A program made the position numbers and the translations under genes. From Butyrivibrio sp. VCD2006 (lineage in GTDB: Bacteria; Bacillota; Clostridia; Lachnospirales; Lachnospiraceae), in assembly GCF_000423925.1 (NCBI RefSeq), contig NZ_AUIX01000039.1, positions 1 to 57,789 of the forward strand: DNA of 57,789 nt. Direction: 5' to 3'. Numbering within the stretch: the first letter of the stretch is position 1; every line of letters starts with the position of its first letter. The notes beneath the pieces are model-generated. The model did no database searches. It saw nothing but the letters and a program-made list of their open reading frames with translations, and was not told where the DNA came from. This document shows positions 15,705-24,627 of the stretch, piece by piece.

Positions 15705-17153
15705 ATGGGAAATAATGAACAGTTAGAAAATCTAGGCAATCAAATATGGAACAGCGTAAAGACGGAGCTTCTTTTGTCCATGAGGTTCATGGCGCCTGCC
15801 CTATCTATGCTTGAGATCAGACGTGACATGTCCACCACATCTGTCGGTACTGATGCGGTCAGCGTACTTTATAATCCGAATTATGTCTTTAAGACCTACG
15901 TGGAAGATCCGTCGAAGATGAATAGGACCTATCTTCATATGCTGATGCATTGCATGTTCAGGCATATGTATGCGGCCGATAAGTATCCGGATACAGAGCT
16001 GTGGGATTTATCCTGCGACATAGCAGTAGAGCATATCCTGGATACCATGGATTATCAGTGTATCTACAGAGTGAGTTCAGACCTTAGGGAGCGGTGGTAT
16101 GAGAGACTTGAGAATGAGCTTAAGGTCCTGACCGCGGAGAAGCTATACAGGTATTTTGAGGAACACTGCGAGTGGCTGATGGCTGATACTTCAGTTCAGA
16201 GCGTTTTGGAAGAAAAAGACTTACAGAGTCAAAATCAACCTGAGGATACAAAGGCGCAGAATGAAGAAGTCATAACCGAGGATACCTGGAACCGCCTTGT
16301 CAGGGAATTTAAGCTGGATGACCATGGCTTTTGGGACCGCCTTGAGGATAAGAAGGACGACGCCAGAGAGCAGGAGAATAAGCCGGATATCGACATGCAG
16401 ATGCAGCTTCGTATGCGCCGTGCTAATAAGAAGGAAATAGAAGAAGCCTGGAAAAATACAGCGAAGCGAATAAAGAATGACATCGCAAGTCTTGGAGACG
16501 AGAAGAGCTCCGAATCCGGAAGCCTTAAATTCTATCTTAAAGCCGAGACGCAGGAAAAAGTCTACTTTACCGATTTTCTTAATCAGATAGCTGTTGTGAG
16601 AGAAGAGATAAGGATAGACCCCGATTCCTTTGATTATGGATTATATAACTACGGCATAGAGATATATGGTAACATGCCACTTATAGAGGAAAATGAGTAC
16701 AGTGAGACCCACAAGGTCGATGAACTGGTGATAGCTATTGATACCTCGGCTTCATGCTCTGATGAGCTTGTGCAGACTTTCCTCAACGAGACCGCGGGGA
16801 TCCTTCGGCAGAGCGAGAATTTCTTCAGGGAGATACACGTTCATATCATAGAATGTGATAATAAGATTCAGAACGATCTCATAATCAATCATCCTGAGGA
16901 TATGGAAAAATATGCCGAGAAGTTTGAGATATCCGGAGGCTATGGAACAGATTTCAGACCGGTTTTTTCATATGTTGACGATCTTAGGAAAAAAGGAGAG
17001 CTAAAGCACCTTCGAGGACTAATGTACTTTACGGATGGCTTTGGAGATTATCCGGAGAATCCAACAGATTATGATACGGCGTTCGTGTATCCTTCAGATA
17101 AGGAGACCGGCGCTGATAAAATGCCTAACTGGGCGATTCAATTGTATATTTAG
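15705..17153 (+). CDS. VWA/metallopeptidase-like protein (DUF2201 type)
   Basis: 482 aa. The N-terminal half contains YLHMLMHCMFRHMY (about residues 80-93), which lines up with the HExxH-like helix of DUF2201 proteins but has Met where the catalytic Glu is expected. The charged middle has many Glu/Lys. The C-terminal VWA-like domain begins DELVIAIDTSASC, where DTSAS is an intact MIDAS metal site. It sits between the LRR gene and a MoxR-type ATPase, a known pairing in which the ATPase and VWA protein assemble or activate other complexes. The ribosome site is weak, so translation may be coupled to the gene before. Confidence 0.75.
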   Translation: MGNNEQLENLGNQIWNSVKTELLLSMRFMAPALSMLEIRRDMSTTSVGTDAVSVLYNPNYVFKTYVEDPSKMNRTYLHMLMHCMFRHMYAADKYPDTELWDLSCDIAVEHILDTMDYQCIYRVSSDLRERWYERLENELKVLTAEKLYRYFEEHCEWLMADTSVQSVLEEKDLQSQNQPEDTKAQNEEVITEDTWNRLVREFKLDDHGFWDRLEDKKDDAREQENKPDIDMQMQLRMRRANKKEIEEAWKNTAKRIKNDIASLGDEKSSESGSLKFYLKAETQEKVYFTDFLNQIAVVREEIRIDPDSFDYGLYNYGIEIYGNMPLIEENEYSETHKVDELVIAIDTSASCSDELVQTFLNETAGILRQSENFFREIHVHIIECDNKIQNDLIINHPEDMEKYAEKFEISGGYGTDFRPVFSYVDDLRKKGELKHLRGLMYFTDGFGDYPENPTDYDTAFVYPSDKETGADKMPNWAIQLYI

Positions 17154-17178
17154 GTGAGGGGCACTTGAAAGGAATATT

Positions 17179-18732
17179 ATGAACATAAAAGACGCAAAAC
17201 AGGAAATAATCAACACTATAAAAGCCTACAGGCAGAAGGACGAGATGGGGAATTACATGATCCCTGTACAGAAGCAGCGCCCTATCCTCCTTATAGGACC
17301 TCCGGGTATCGGTAAGACAGCGATCATGGAGCAGGTGGCAGAGGAGCTTTCTGTGAATCTTGTTTCCTACACAATTACTCATCACACAAGGCAGAGTGCC
17401 ATAGGCCTTCCGTTTATCTCCAAAAAGGAATACGGCGGCAAGGAGATCTCTGTAACCGAGTACACAATGAGTGAAATCATCGCATCTGTCTACGACAAGA
17501 TCAATCAGACAGGTGTTAAGGAAGGTATTCTCTTCCTTGATGAGATCAACTGCGTATCGGAGACGTTGGTTCCTACCATGCTGCAGTTTTTACAGTACAA
17601 GACCTTTGGTGCCCACAGGGTTCCGGATGGATTCATCATCGTAACGGCAGGTAACCCGCCTCAGTACAACAAGGCGGTTAGGGATTTCGACATCGTTACT
17701 CTCGACCGTGTTAAGAGAATAGATATAGAGGAGGACCTTGAGGCCTTCAAGGAATATGCGGATTTCAACGGAATTCACGGATCAATCCTGGCATACCTCG
17801 ATATTCACAAGGACAATTTCTATCGTATCAAAAATGACATCCAGGGCAAGCGTTTTGTCACCGCCAGAGGTTGGGAAGATCTTTCACAGCTTATCAGAGC
17901 CTATGAAAAGCTTGGTATTGAGATAGACGAGAAGGTGACTATTCAGTACCTTCAGGAGCCTGAGGTGGCAAGGGATTTTGCCATGTACTACGCCCTCTAC
18001 CACAAATACGAGGATGTCTACAATGTCTCTGAGATTCTTGGTGGCAGCGTTCCGCAGGAGAGAGACAGACTGCGCAAGGCATCTTTTGATGAAAAGCTGA
18101 GCATAATAAATCTCCTTATAGACAGACTTAATCAGGAGTTTTCAAGGTATGACACCGACTTTAAGGTTCAGAAACGCCTGCAGAAGGAGATTACGGGCAT
18201 AGTTAAGGAAATGATACCGATCTCAGAAGGCGGAAGTGAGGAAGATTCCATAGCCGAGAGATTAAAGCTCCGTATCAGCCAGCTTCGTGATGATTTTGAA
18301 AACAAGGCAGGTCAGCATCTCATGGATAAGGGCTCTGAGATTGTCCTTAAGAAGGTGATGATCGCCCTTGAGGAATTGCAGAAGACTCTTGTAGAGAAAA
18401 CTGTGGAATCGGGGAAGAACTCAGATGGCGCAGCGGATATGGCAGAGTCGCAAAAAGCCGATATCAAATCCTGGTTTGCGGGAAGAGAGAAGGAGCGCAG
18501 AGCAGCTGCTGCTTTGACAGGAGAGCATCTTAAGAACTGTTTTTCATTCCTTGCTCAGATCTACGGTGAAGAGCAGGAGATGGTACTGTTCCTCACAAGA
18601 CTGGATTCCGGCCATTATAGCCTTAACTTCATCCAGAATGAGGGCTCGGAGGAGTACTACAAGTACAATAAGTTATTGCTTCTTAGAGACCGCAGAAATG
18701 ATATAGTTTCACAGATTTTGGAAATTGACTAG
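17179..18732 (+). CDS. MoxR-type AAA+ ATPase
   Basis: 517 aa. Walker A GPPGIGKTA (about residues 38-46), Walker B GILFLDEIN, sensor IVTAGNP, all in the first 200 residues. The C-terminal half is helical, with a coiled-coil-like stretch at about 300-420. Usual MoxR proteins have about 330 residues, so the tail is an extension. It is the last gene of the LRR-VWA-ATPase operon, 25 bases after the VWA gene. MoxR/VWA pairs generally act as chaperones for metal-centre insertion or complex maturation. The client here is unknown; the adjacent LRR protein is the obvious candidate. Confidence 0.82.
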   Translation: MNIKDAKQEIINTIKAYRQKDEMGNYMIPVQKQRPILLIGPPGIGKTAIMEQVAEELSVNLVSYTITHHTRQSAIGLPFISKKEYGGKEISVTEYTMSEIIASVYDKINQTGVKEGILFLDEINCVSETLVPTMLQFLQYKTFGAHRVPDGFIIVTAGNPPQYNKAVRDFDIVTLDRVKRIDIEEDLEAFKEYADFNGIHGSILAYLDIHKDNFYRIKNDIQGKRFVTARGWEDLSQLIRAYEKLGIEIDEKVTIQYLQEPEVARDFAMYYALYHKYEDVYNVSEILGGSVPQERDRLRKASFDEKLSIINLLIDRLNQEFSRYDTDFKVQKRLQKEITGIVKEMIPISEGGSEEDSIAERLKLRISQLRDDFENKAGQHLMDKGSEIVLKKVMIALEELQKTLVEKTVESGKNSDGAADMAESQKADIKSWFAGREKERRAAAALTGEHLKNCFSFLAQIYGEEQEMVLFLTRLDSGHYSLNFIQNEGSEEYYKYNKLLLLRDRRNDIVSQILEID

Positions 18733-18794
18733 AAAAAGTCGCTGACCTTTGAATCATCAAATTATAAAAAATGTATTAAAATCAACCATTGTCA

Positions 18795-18839
18795 AGTACG
18801 GATTGTGAATTGGAATGTTCATAATCCGTACTTTTTTTT
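18795..18839 (+). terminator. Terminator of the LRR-VWA-MoxR operon
   Basis: A 15-bp stem (AGTACGGATTGTGAA with TTCATAATCCGTACT, one G-T pair) followed by eight T. Confidence 0.92.
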
Positions 18840-18941
18840 GAGGGGAAATAGTATAGGATTTTAGTATCTCGAAATATGTTTGCTCGTCACAAATGGTTTT
18901 AGTTTTCATTTTTTTTCTTTAACGAAGGGGGTTAGGATTTT

Positions 18942-21900
18942 ATGAAACACTTTAAGCCTTTAAGGGCGCTTTCTTTTGCACTGGCATTTTCTATGTCAGT
19001 TTCCATGACACCTATTATTTCACCATCAATTACGGCTAGGGCTGAAGCTGAGACTTATGCTCAGGCAAAGACAATCTGCGGATTGGGGACAGGATATATA
19101 ACTGACCCTGTCAGTCGTGGCGGAAAGTGGTGCTACGTCTATTATGGAAATTATAATGGTAAGCCTCAAAAAAACAGAGTTCTTGATACAGACTCACGTG
19201 ATTTTGGTATAAATGGCTCGCTTCTTCTGGATAGCGTAGCAGACACGTATACTTATTGTTTTGACTTGGACGGAAAGAAAAACAGCGGAGCCAGCCACGT
19301 ATATGAGTGGCTATATAGCGATCTGAGAGAAGAAGTGAATACAAATCTTTATTCAAAATTATTCACTGAGCTTGAAAAGAAAGCAATAATTACCAGCAAA
19401 AAGACGACAATTAGAGAGCCTGATGGAAGATCAGGGTTAGAATCATATGGATTTGCACCGATAGACGATAAACTCTTTTTCCTTGATGTATGCGAAGCTA
19501 CAAGAGAATCCTATGGCTTTGAGGATACTTTGGGGGAGATGTCTACAAGAAAGAACATTGATGGAGGTAAGAGCGGAGTCTGGCTGAGATCTCCATATTT
19601 AAATAATCCGGATTATTATGCTTCTTCTATAACTTCTAATGGTGGCATTAGTTTTTATGGTGGAGGGGCAACACATAGAGTATCTCCCGCATATAACCTG
19701 GATCTAAAATCTATTTTATTCACTTCATTAGTTGAAGGTACACTGGGTAAGTTAGGGTCTTCGTATAAGCTGACATTAGTAGATAAGGATGAAGAGGTAA
19801 TCACCCGTCCTTATTCAGTTCGTGCAGAAAACGTTGAAGATGAAATTAAAATCCATTTCCAGCTCACCGGTTACAGGAAGGACGATCCTACTAAATATAG
19901 TGTTCTTTTGCTTAAGAAAAAATATACTCCAGGAGAGACAGTTGGAAACGCCTATGCTTATATTCCGGTAACAATAGATAATTATGAATTAAGAGATGAT
20001 GGAGTGCATCCCAGATATTCAATAGTAGATGGCTCTTTCAAGATTCCTTCAAAATATGAACGCTACGGCGCTTGTTATCTTGTAGCTGAACAGGTTAATG
20101 GTACATATGAAACAGATTATGCATGTGAGCCGGTGGAATTTTCTATTGAAAAGCATACACATAACTGGACAGTAACTGAATCTGGTAGTGTTGGAAAAAT
20201 TTCGTGTGAAGATTGTGGAAAAAGCTATACTGTAGAGATTAGTACCAACGATAAGATATATGATAAAACAGCTGCATCGGCAGTTGTGACAATGGCTGAT
20301 GGACTTCCTGAAGGATTTAGTGTTACAGAACCGGTTTATGGTGTGGCGAATAAACCCTCATTTGATACACCGCCTGTAAACGTAGGTAGCTATTATGCAG
20401 CGGTGACAATTAAGGAAGAAGAATCGGTGGGTACTGTAATTTCTTCAATTTTTACGATTTCCCCTGCGAAAATAAATGAGGGAATGGTTGTTGTAGAGAC
20501 AGGACCTTTTGTCTATGATGATTCAGAAATCACGCCGGAAGTTACTGTGATGGATGACACAGATATACTTCAGCTTGATAAGGACTATACAGTTTCATAT
20601 TCAAATAATGATGCGCCCGGTACGGCTACAGTAACAGTTGTAGGAATAGGGAATTATAAAGGAGAGGTTTCAACAAACTTTGAAATAGCAAGTAAAAAGG
20701 TAACGCCCATAGAGTCCATGAATAGGGGAGAAAGGGAGATTGATCTTGGAAGTACGGATTTAGTTCTTCATTCAGCTGAGACTGAAGATCAGATTGAGCG
20801 AGATAGAATTTTCAATACTTTAGAAGCAACGATGGGGACAATAAGCTTTGATAAGAAGATTAAAACAGTGAAAGAATCTCTGCCGCTAAAGGTTGACCTG
20901 AATAACGATGGTGAATATGATTTTGAGATTATTTATGTTCCTGCAGGGACTGCCTTTAGAAAGCTTGAAACCTGCAGCTGCGGTGATGAGTTTAACTTAG
21001 AGCTGGAGAAGCTAAATCGACGATATCTTGATGAGGCAAAATCAGAGTATTACAGTCCTATAAAATTCAGCTTCAAGGAGAAGGAGCCAACGGATCCTGA
21101 CGAGCCGACAGATCCTGATACACCAACGGATCCCGGCACACCAACAGATCCTGATACACCAACGGATCCCGATACACCAACAGATCCTGATACACCAACG
21201 GATCCTGACACACCAACAGATCCCGACACACCAACGGATCCTGATACACCAACAGATCCTGATACACCAACAGATCCTGATACACCAACAGATCCCGACA
21301 CGCCAACGGATCCTGACACACCAACAGATCCTGATACACCAACAAATCCTGACACACCAACAGATCCCGACACACCAACAGATCCTGATACACCAACAAA
21401 CCCTGACACACCGACGAATCCGGACACACCTACAAACCCTGACACACCGACGAATCCGGACACACCTACAAACCCTGACACACCAACAGATCCTGATACA
21501 CCAACAAACCCGGATACACCTACAAACCCTGACACACCGACAAATCCGGATACACCAACAAACCCGGATACACCGACGAATCCGGACACACCTACAAATC
21601 CTGATACGCCGCAGAATCCTACCACGGATCCTTCAGCTCCGGCAGATACACCGCAGGTTCCTACTCAGGGTGAGACCAAGGCACCTACAGTACAGGATCC
21701 TGCACCTGCAGAGCGCCAGGCAGGCGATGTTGTTAAGGATGAAAGTACAGCAGCTGAGTACAAGATTCTATGCACTACCGAAGGCGCAAGGACAGTAGTT
21801 TATAAGCAGTGCTTACTTATGGATTCAACCTCAGCCAATATTCCTGCAACTGTCACAATAGACAACAAAGAATATAAGGTAACTGAGATAGCTGCGAATG

Positions 21901-22166
21901 CATTTAAGGGCAACAATAAGCTTAAGAAAGTCACGATAGGAAAGAACATCGTAAAGATTGGCAGCAAAGCATTCTATAAGTGTAAGAACTTAAAGAAGAT
22001 AACCATCAAGACAACTGCCCTTACCAAAAAGAGTGTCGGCGCTAGTGCTTTCAAGGGAATCCATGCTAAGGCAAGCGTAAAGGTACCAAAGAAGAGCTTA
22101 GATTCTTACAAGAAGATATTAAAGGCTAAGGGTATAAACGGAAAAACGCAAAAAATTACTAAATAA
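18942..22166 (+). CDS. Large secreted surface protein with DUF6273, MBG/Ig-like, Pro-Thr repeat and LRR regions
   Basis: 1074 aa with a long signal peptide (about residues 1-36, ending ARAEA). Order: a DUF6273-like domain (about 50-260, with VWLRSPY and VSPAYNLDL); a beta region; a CxxC pair (about 426-429, CEDCGK); MBG/Ig-like modules (YTVEISTNDKIYDKT, then DYTVSYSNNDAPGTATVTV); a repeat of about 29 copies of PT(D/N)PDT (about residues 716-890); and BspA-type LRR units with a lysine-rich end. It has no LPXTG. The repeat probably forms an extended stalk, placing the N-terminal domains away from the cell. Adhesion or glycan binding is likely but unproven. Confidence 0.8.
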   Translation: MKHFKPLRALSFALAFSMSVSMTPIISPSITARAEAETYAQAKTICGLGTGYITDPVSRGGKWCYVYYGNYNGKPQKNRVLDTDSRDFGINGSLLLDSVADTYTYCFDLDGKKNSGASHVYEWLYSDLREEVNTNLYSKLFTELEKKAIITSKKTTIREPDGRSGLESYGFAPIDDKLFFLDVCEATRESYGFEDTLGEMSTRKNIDGGKSGVWLRSPYLNNPDYYASSITSNGGISFYGGGATHRVSPAYNLDLKSILFTSLVEGTLGKLGSSYKLTLVDKDEEVITRPYSVRAENVEDEIKIHFQLTGYRKDDPTKYSVLLLKKKYTPGETVGNAYAYIPVTIDNYELRDDGVHPRYSIVDGSFKIPSKYERYGACYLVAEQVNGTYETDYACEPVEFSIEKHTHNWTVTESGSVGKISCEDCGKSYTVEISTNDKIYDKTAASAVVTMADGLPEGFSVTEPVYGVANKPSFDTPPVNVGSYYAAVTIKEEESVGTVISSIFTISPAKINEGMVVVETGPFVYDDSEITPEVTVMDDTDILQLDKDYTVSYSNNDAPGTATVTVVGIGNYKGEVSTNFEIASKKVTPIESMNRGEREIDLGSTDLVLHSAETEDQIERDRIFNTLEATMGTISFDKKIKTVKESLPLKVDLNNDGEYDFEIIYVPAGTAFRKLETCSCGDEFNLELEKLNRRYLDEAKSEYYSPIKFSFKEKEPTDPDEPTDPDTPTDPGTPTDPDTPTDPDTPTDPDTPTDPDTPTDPDTPTDPDTPTDPDTPTDPDTPTDPDTPTDPDTPTDPDTPTNPDTPTDPDTPTDPDTPTNPDTPTNPDTPTNPDTPTNPDTPTNPDTPTDPDTPTNPDTPTNPDTPTNPDTPTNPDTPTNPDTPTNPDTPQNPTTDPSAPADTPQVPTQGETKAPTVQDPAPAERQAGDVVKDESTAAEYKILCTTEGARTVVYKQCLLMDSTSANIPATVTIDNKEYKVTEIAANAFKGNNKLKKVTIGKNIVKIGSKAFYKCKNLKKITIKTTALTKKSVGASAFKGIHAKASVKVPKKSLDSYKKILKAKGINGKTQKITK
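21088..21612 (+). repeat. In-frame 18-bp tandem repeat encoding PT(D/N)PDT
   Basis: About 29 units of CCAACRGATCCTGAYACA type. The first half codes mostly Asp (GATCC), the second mostly Asn (AATCC). Third positions vary between units (GAC/GAT, ACA/ACG, CCA/CCG), so the tract is old or under amino-acid selection, yet it can still slip by whole units. Confidence 0.95.
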
Positions 22167-22201
22167 TATGTGAATACTTGTACTCGAGTGTTCATGTTTA
22201 T

Positions 22202-22246
22202 ATGGAGCTATCGCATTAGATGATTTCATTTTGGCGATGGCTCCAT
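22202..22246 (+). terminator. Terminator-like hairpin after the surface protein
   Basis: ATGGAGCTATCGC (22202-22214) pairs with GCGATGGCTCCAT (22234-22246), one G-T pair. The downstream T run is interrupted (TATATTTG). Confidence 0.65.
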
Positions 22247-22447
22247 TATATTTGTGAAATTTTGGGATCATTCACTTTTTAAGAAAGTCTTAAAGAAATC
22301 TTAAGTAGTTCTTCTCTTGTCCCATCCCCTTCAACTATGTTATTTTATCTAAGCGTTATTCAGACGCACCAGATGAATTTCATTCATTTGATTTTTACCA
22401 CTTTTGCAAAAGAAGCTAAACATCTAAAAAGGAGTAACTACATATTT

Positions 22448-23347
22448 ATGTCAGAAAGAAAAATCACATACCAGAATGCCACTGGTACCATTGAATTCAC
22501 TTTAAAAAGTGATCTAATGTTCCACTATGTAATGCAGAAATCAAAGGCTGCATTAATTGGACTTGTTTGTGCCCTAAAAGGAATACATCCTTCCCAGGTC
22601 AGAGATATCATTGTCATGAATCCAATCGATTTAAACAGTACATCCAAGGAAACTGTCATGGATCTGAAACTTATTCTTAACAGTAAAGAAATCCTCAATA
22701 TAGAATTACAGGTATATACTGATAAATATTGGATAAACCGCTCAGTATTATATCTTTGCAGAGCATATGATTCCATAGGCGAAGGGGAAGACTACTCCAA
22801 ACTCAAACCTACAACACACTTTTGTATAACAGACCAGGAACTGTTTCCAGATGATGATGAGTTTTATTCAAGTTATTTGCTTCTTAACACTAAAAATCAC
22901 AGGCCATACACTAAAAATTTCGGTATAAACGTGTTACAATTGAATCACATAGAGAATGCAACAAAAGAAAATTTCGATAATAATCTTGTCTATTGGGCAA
23001 GGCTTTTTGAAGCCGATACCTGGGAAGTGTTCAGAAAACTTGCTAAGGATAATCCGGCAATTGAGGAGGTGGGTAATTTGATTCTTGAGCTTAACACTGA
23101 CAACCAAGCAAAAGAACTTCTTGAAGGTCAGCGTCGTTACAGAGAAATGCTTGCTTCACAGTATACTGCAGGTTATACCGACGCAGAAGATAAATATGCT
23201 GCCCAGCTTGCTGAAAAAGATGCAGCACTTGCGGATAAGAACGCCACCATTGCTAAAAATGTCTCCGATCTTGCAAATAAAGACTCAACAATTGCTCAAA
23301 AGGATGCTCTTCTTCAAAAATATATTGATAAGTTTGGGCCAATTTGA
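22448..23347 (+). CDS. Rpn-family PD-(D/E)XK nuclease
   Basis: 299 aa. The N-terminal two thirds are a PD-(D/E)XK nuclease of the Rpn/transposase-like family, with catalytic Asp in VMDLKLIL and Glu/Gln in NIELQVYT (about residues 80-105). The C-terminal third is a repetitive helical tail with AEKDAALADKNATIAKN and related units. The ATG at 22448 is taken because GGAG lies upstream and the homologous part begins there; an ATG at 22337 adds an unrelated segment. Inside the gene AGGAGGTG (23065-23072) sits 7 bases before an in-frame TTG (23078), so the tail may also be made alone. Rpn proteins are DNA endonucleases linked to recombination and phage defence. Confidence 0.82.
   Translation: MSERKITYQNATGTIEFTLKSDLMFHYVMQKSKAALIGLVCALKGIHPSQVRDIIVMNPIDLNSTSKETVMDLKLILNSKEILNIELQVYTDKYWINRSVLYLCRAYDSIGEGEDYSKLKPTTHFCITDQELFPDDDEFYSSYLLLNTKNHRPYTKNFGINVLQLNHIENATKENFDNNLVYWARLFEADTWEVFRKLAKDNPAIEEVGNLILELNTDNQAKELLEGQRRYREMLASQYTAGYTDAEDKYAAQLAEKDAALADKNATIAKNVSDLANKDSTIAQKDALLQKYIDKFGPI
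23078..23347 (+). CDS. Probable internal-start product of the Rpn gene (C-terminal tail)
   Basis: In frame with the nuclease gene. TTG at 23078 is preceded at ideal spacing by AGGAGGTG, a perfect anti-Shine-Dalgarno match. The product would be 89 aa, starting (M)ILELNTDNQAKELL and consisting of the helical repeat tail. In E. coli, Rpn tails are made separately from internal starts and block the toxic nuclease (established for that family). That this happens here is inferred from the ribosome site alone. Confidence 0.5.
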   Translation: MILELNTDNQAKELLEGQRRYREMLASQYTAGYTDAEDKYAAQLAEKDAALADKNATIAKNVSDLANKDSTIAQKDALLQKYIDKFGPI

Positions 23348-23413
23348 AAGACCAAAAGGAAAACTATTTTCCATATTTAAAAACTTTCTATAACGATATG
23401 TGAATATTTTATA

Positions 23414-23451
23414 AATAAGAGTTCTGAGAGATCGGAACTCTTATTTTTTTG
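23414..23451 (+). terminator. Terminator of the Rpn gene
   Basis: AATAAGAGTTC (23414-23424) pairs with GAACTCTTATT (23435-23445), followed by seven T. Confidence 0.88.
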
Positions 23452-23528
23452 ATTTTTTTGACGATATTAATGATAAGTGTAGTTATGCAACTATGGTTTT
23501 TTTATTGATTGTTGAGGGATTATTTCAG

Positions 23529-24617
23529 ATGAAAAAGACTAAATTCAAGGTATCTTCATATCTGCTAATTCCAATCTTTCTAGCGGCATTATTACTGATT
23601 TTTTCCAGGGATGCTTATGCCGCCACAGCAAATATAAATCCTTATAATGCCGTTCAAGTTGAGGTTAACTCTACGAATGAGGATGGCACTGTAAAAATAG
23701 GTCAGGATCTTTGGTATACCTTTACAGCACCCCAGGGAAACAGCTGGGTCATCGCCAGGCTGACCGGTACGCAGGAAACCGGTACCATGCAGATAGCTAT
23801 CTTTGATGAACAGCTGAATATGGTAAAGGAGAATTACACACAGGCGGGGAATCATATAGCCGAGATAGTGTGCAGGATGAATTATGAAGGGATAGGTTCT
23901 ACAGAAGAGTTCATACCGAGACTTGTTGCAGATAAAAAGTACTATATAAAAATCAGCGGAACAGGGAGCTTTAATCTTAACCTTGACCAGTTCATGGACG
24001 ATTACGCAGGAGATTATGATTCTGCAACAGTACTTAATGTTGGTACCACAATCTCGGGTACTCTTGAACGTGAAGAAGATATAGACAGCTTCTGCTTTGA
24101 AGTTCCTAACAATAACAGCTACAAGGTTACTGTCACGGCCACCAGGAAGATGGATGTAAAAATTGCCGATGACAATGAGTACGTTCTTAACAGCAATGCA
24201 CTAAGAGTTATACGTGACAATGGAAGTGCGGAATATACCATAAGCGGCTCCGGTGTTAAACGATATTTCTTTTTATCTGGAAAAGGAAACACACACTATA
24301 GGATAAGCGTCGAAATAGATGAGGATGCCGCAGAGCTGGGCCTTTGGACCAGAGTGACCGCCAATGTGGGTGAAAACACCATAAGGGTCGACACAAAAAA
24401 GGGAGCCAGGATATCCATAATTGTTAAGAAGGGCTCCAAGAAAAAGAGCCTCAAAATCAAGTATAAGGGCAAGAAAAAGAAGAAAATAACCGTAACACAG
24501 AAAAGCGCATCAAAAACATACAAGCTCACGAGGAAATTAAAACCGGGCGACGTTGTTATAGTGACAGCCACAAAGAAGAGATATAAGGAGTTCAACTACA
24601 AGAAAAAGATGAAGTGA
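23529..24617 (+). CDS. Secreted protein with PPC-like beta domains and lysine-rich tail
   Basis: 362 aa. Signal peptide at residues 1-31 (SYLLIPIFLAALLLIFSRDA). Two beta-sandwich segments (about 40-160 with GQDLWYTFTAPQG, and about 175-290 with EREEDIDSFCFEVP) resemble bacterial pre-peptidase C-terminal domains, which usually flank secreted enzymes or bind surfaces. The last 70 residues are very basic (KGSKKKSLKIKYKGKKKKK), probably binding anionic wall polymers. The ATG at 23529 begins the signal peptide. It is followed after 10 bases by another secreted basic protein, so they form a pair. No catalytic domain is visible. Confidence 0.65.
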   Translation: MKKTKFKVSSYLLIPIFLAALLLIFSRDAYAATANINPYNAVQVEVNSTNEDGTVKIGQDLWYTFTAPQGNSWVIARLTGTQETGTMQIAIFDEQLNMVKENYTQAGNHIAEIVCRMNYEGIGSTEEFIPRLVADKKYYIKISGTGSFNLNLDQFMDDYAGDYDSATVLNVGTTISGTLEREEDIDSFCFEVPNNNSYKVTVTATRKMDVKIADDNEYVLNSNALRVIRDNGSAEYTISGSGVKRYFFLSGKGNTHYRISVEIDEDAAELGLWTRVTANVGENTIRVDTKKGARISIIVKKGSKKKSLKIKYKGKKKKKITVTQKSASKTYKLTRKLKPGDVVIVTATKKRYKEFNYKKKMK

Positions 24618-24627
24618 GGGGGAAAAG

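Noticed and set aside
21050..21625. Minus-strand frame of 191 codons rich in Gly-Val-Ser-Gly-Phe
   Set aside because: It is the mirror of the 18-bp coding repeat on the plus strand; no start signal, and any frame stays open in such a repeat.
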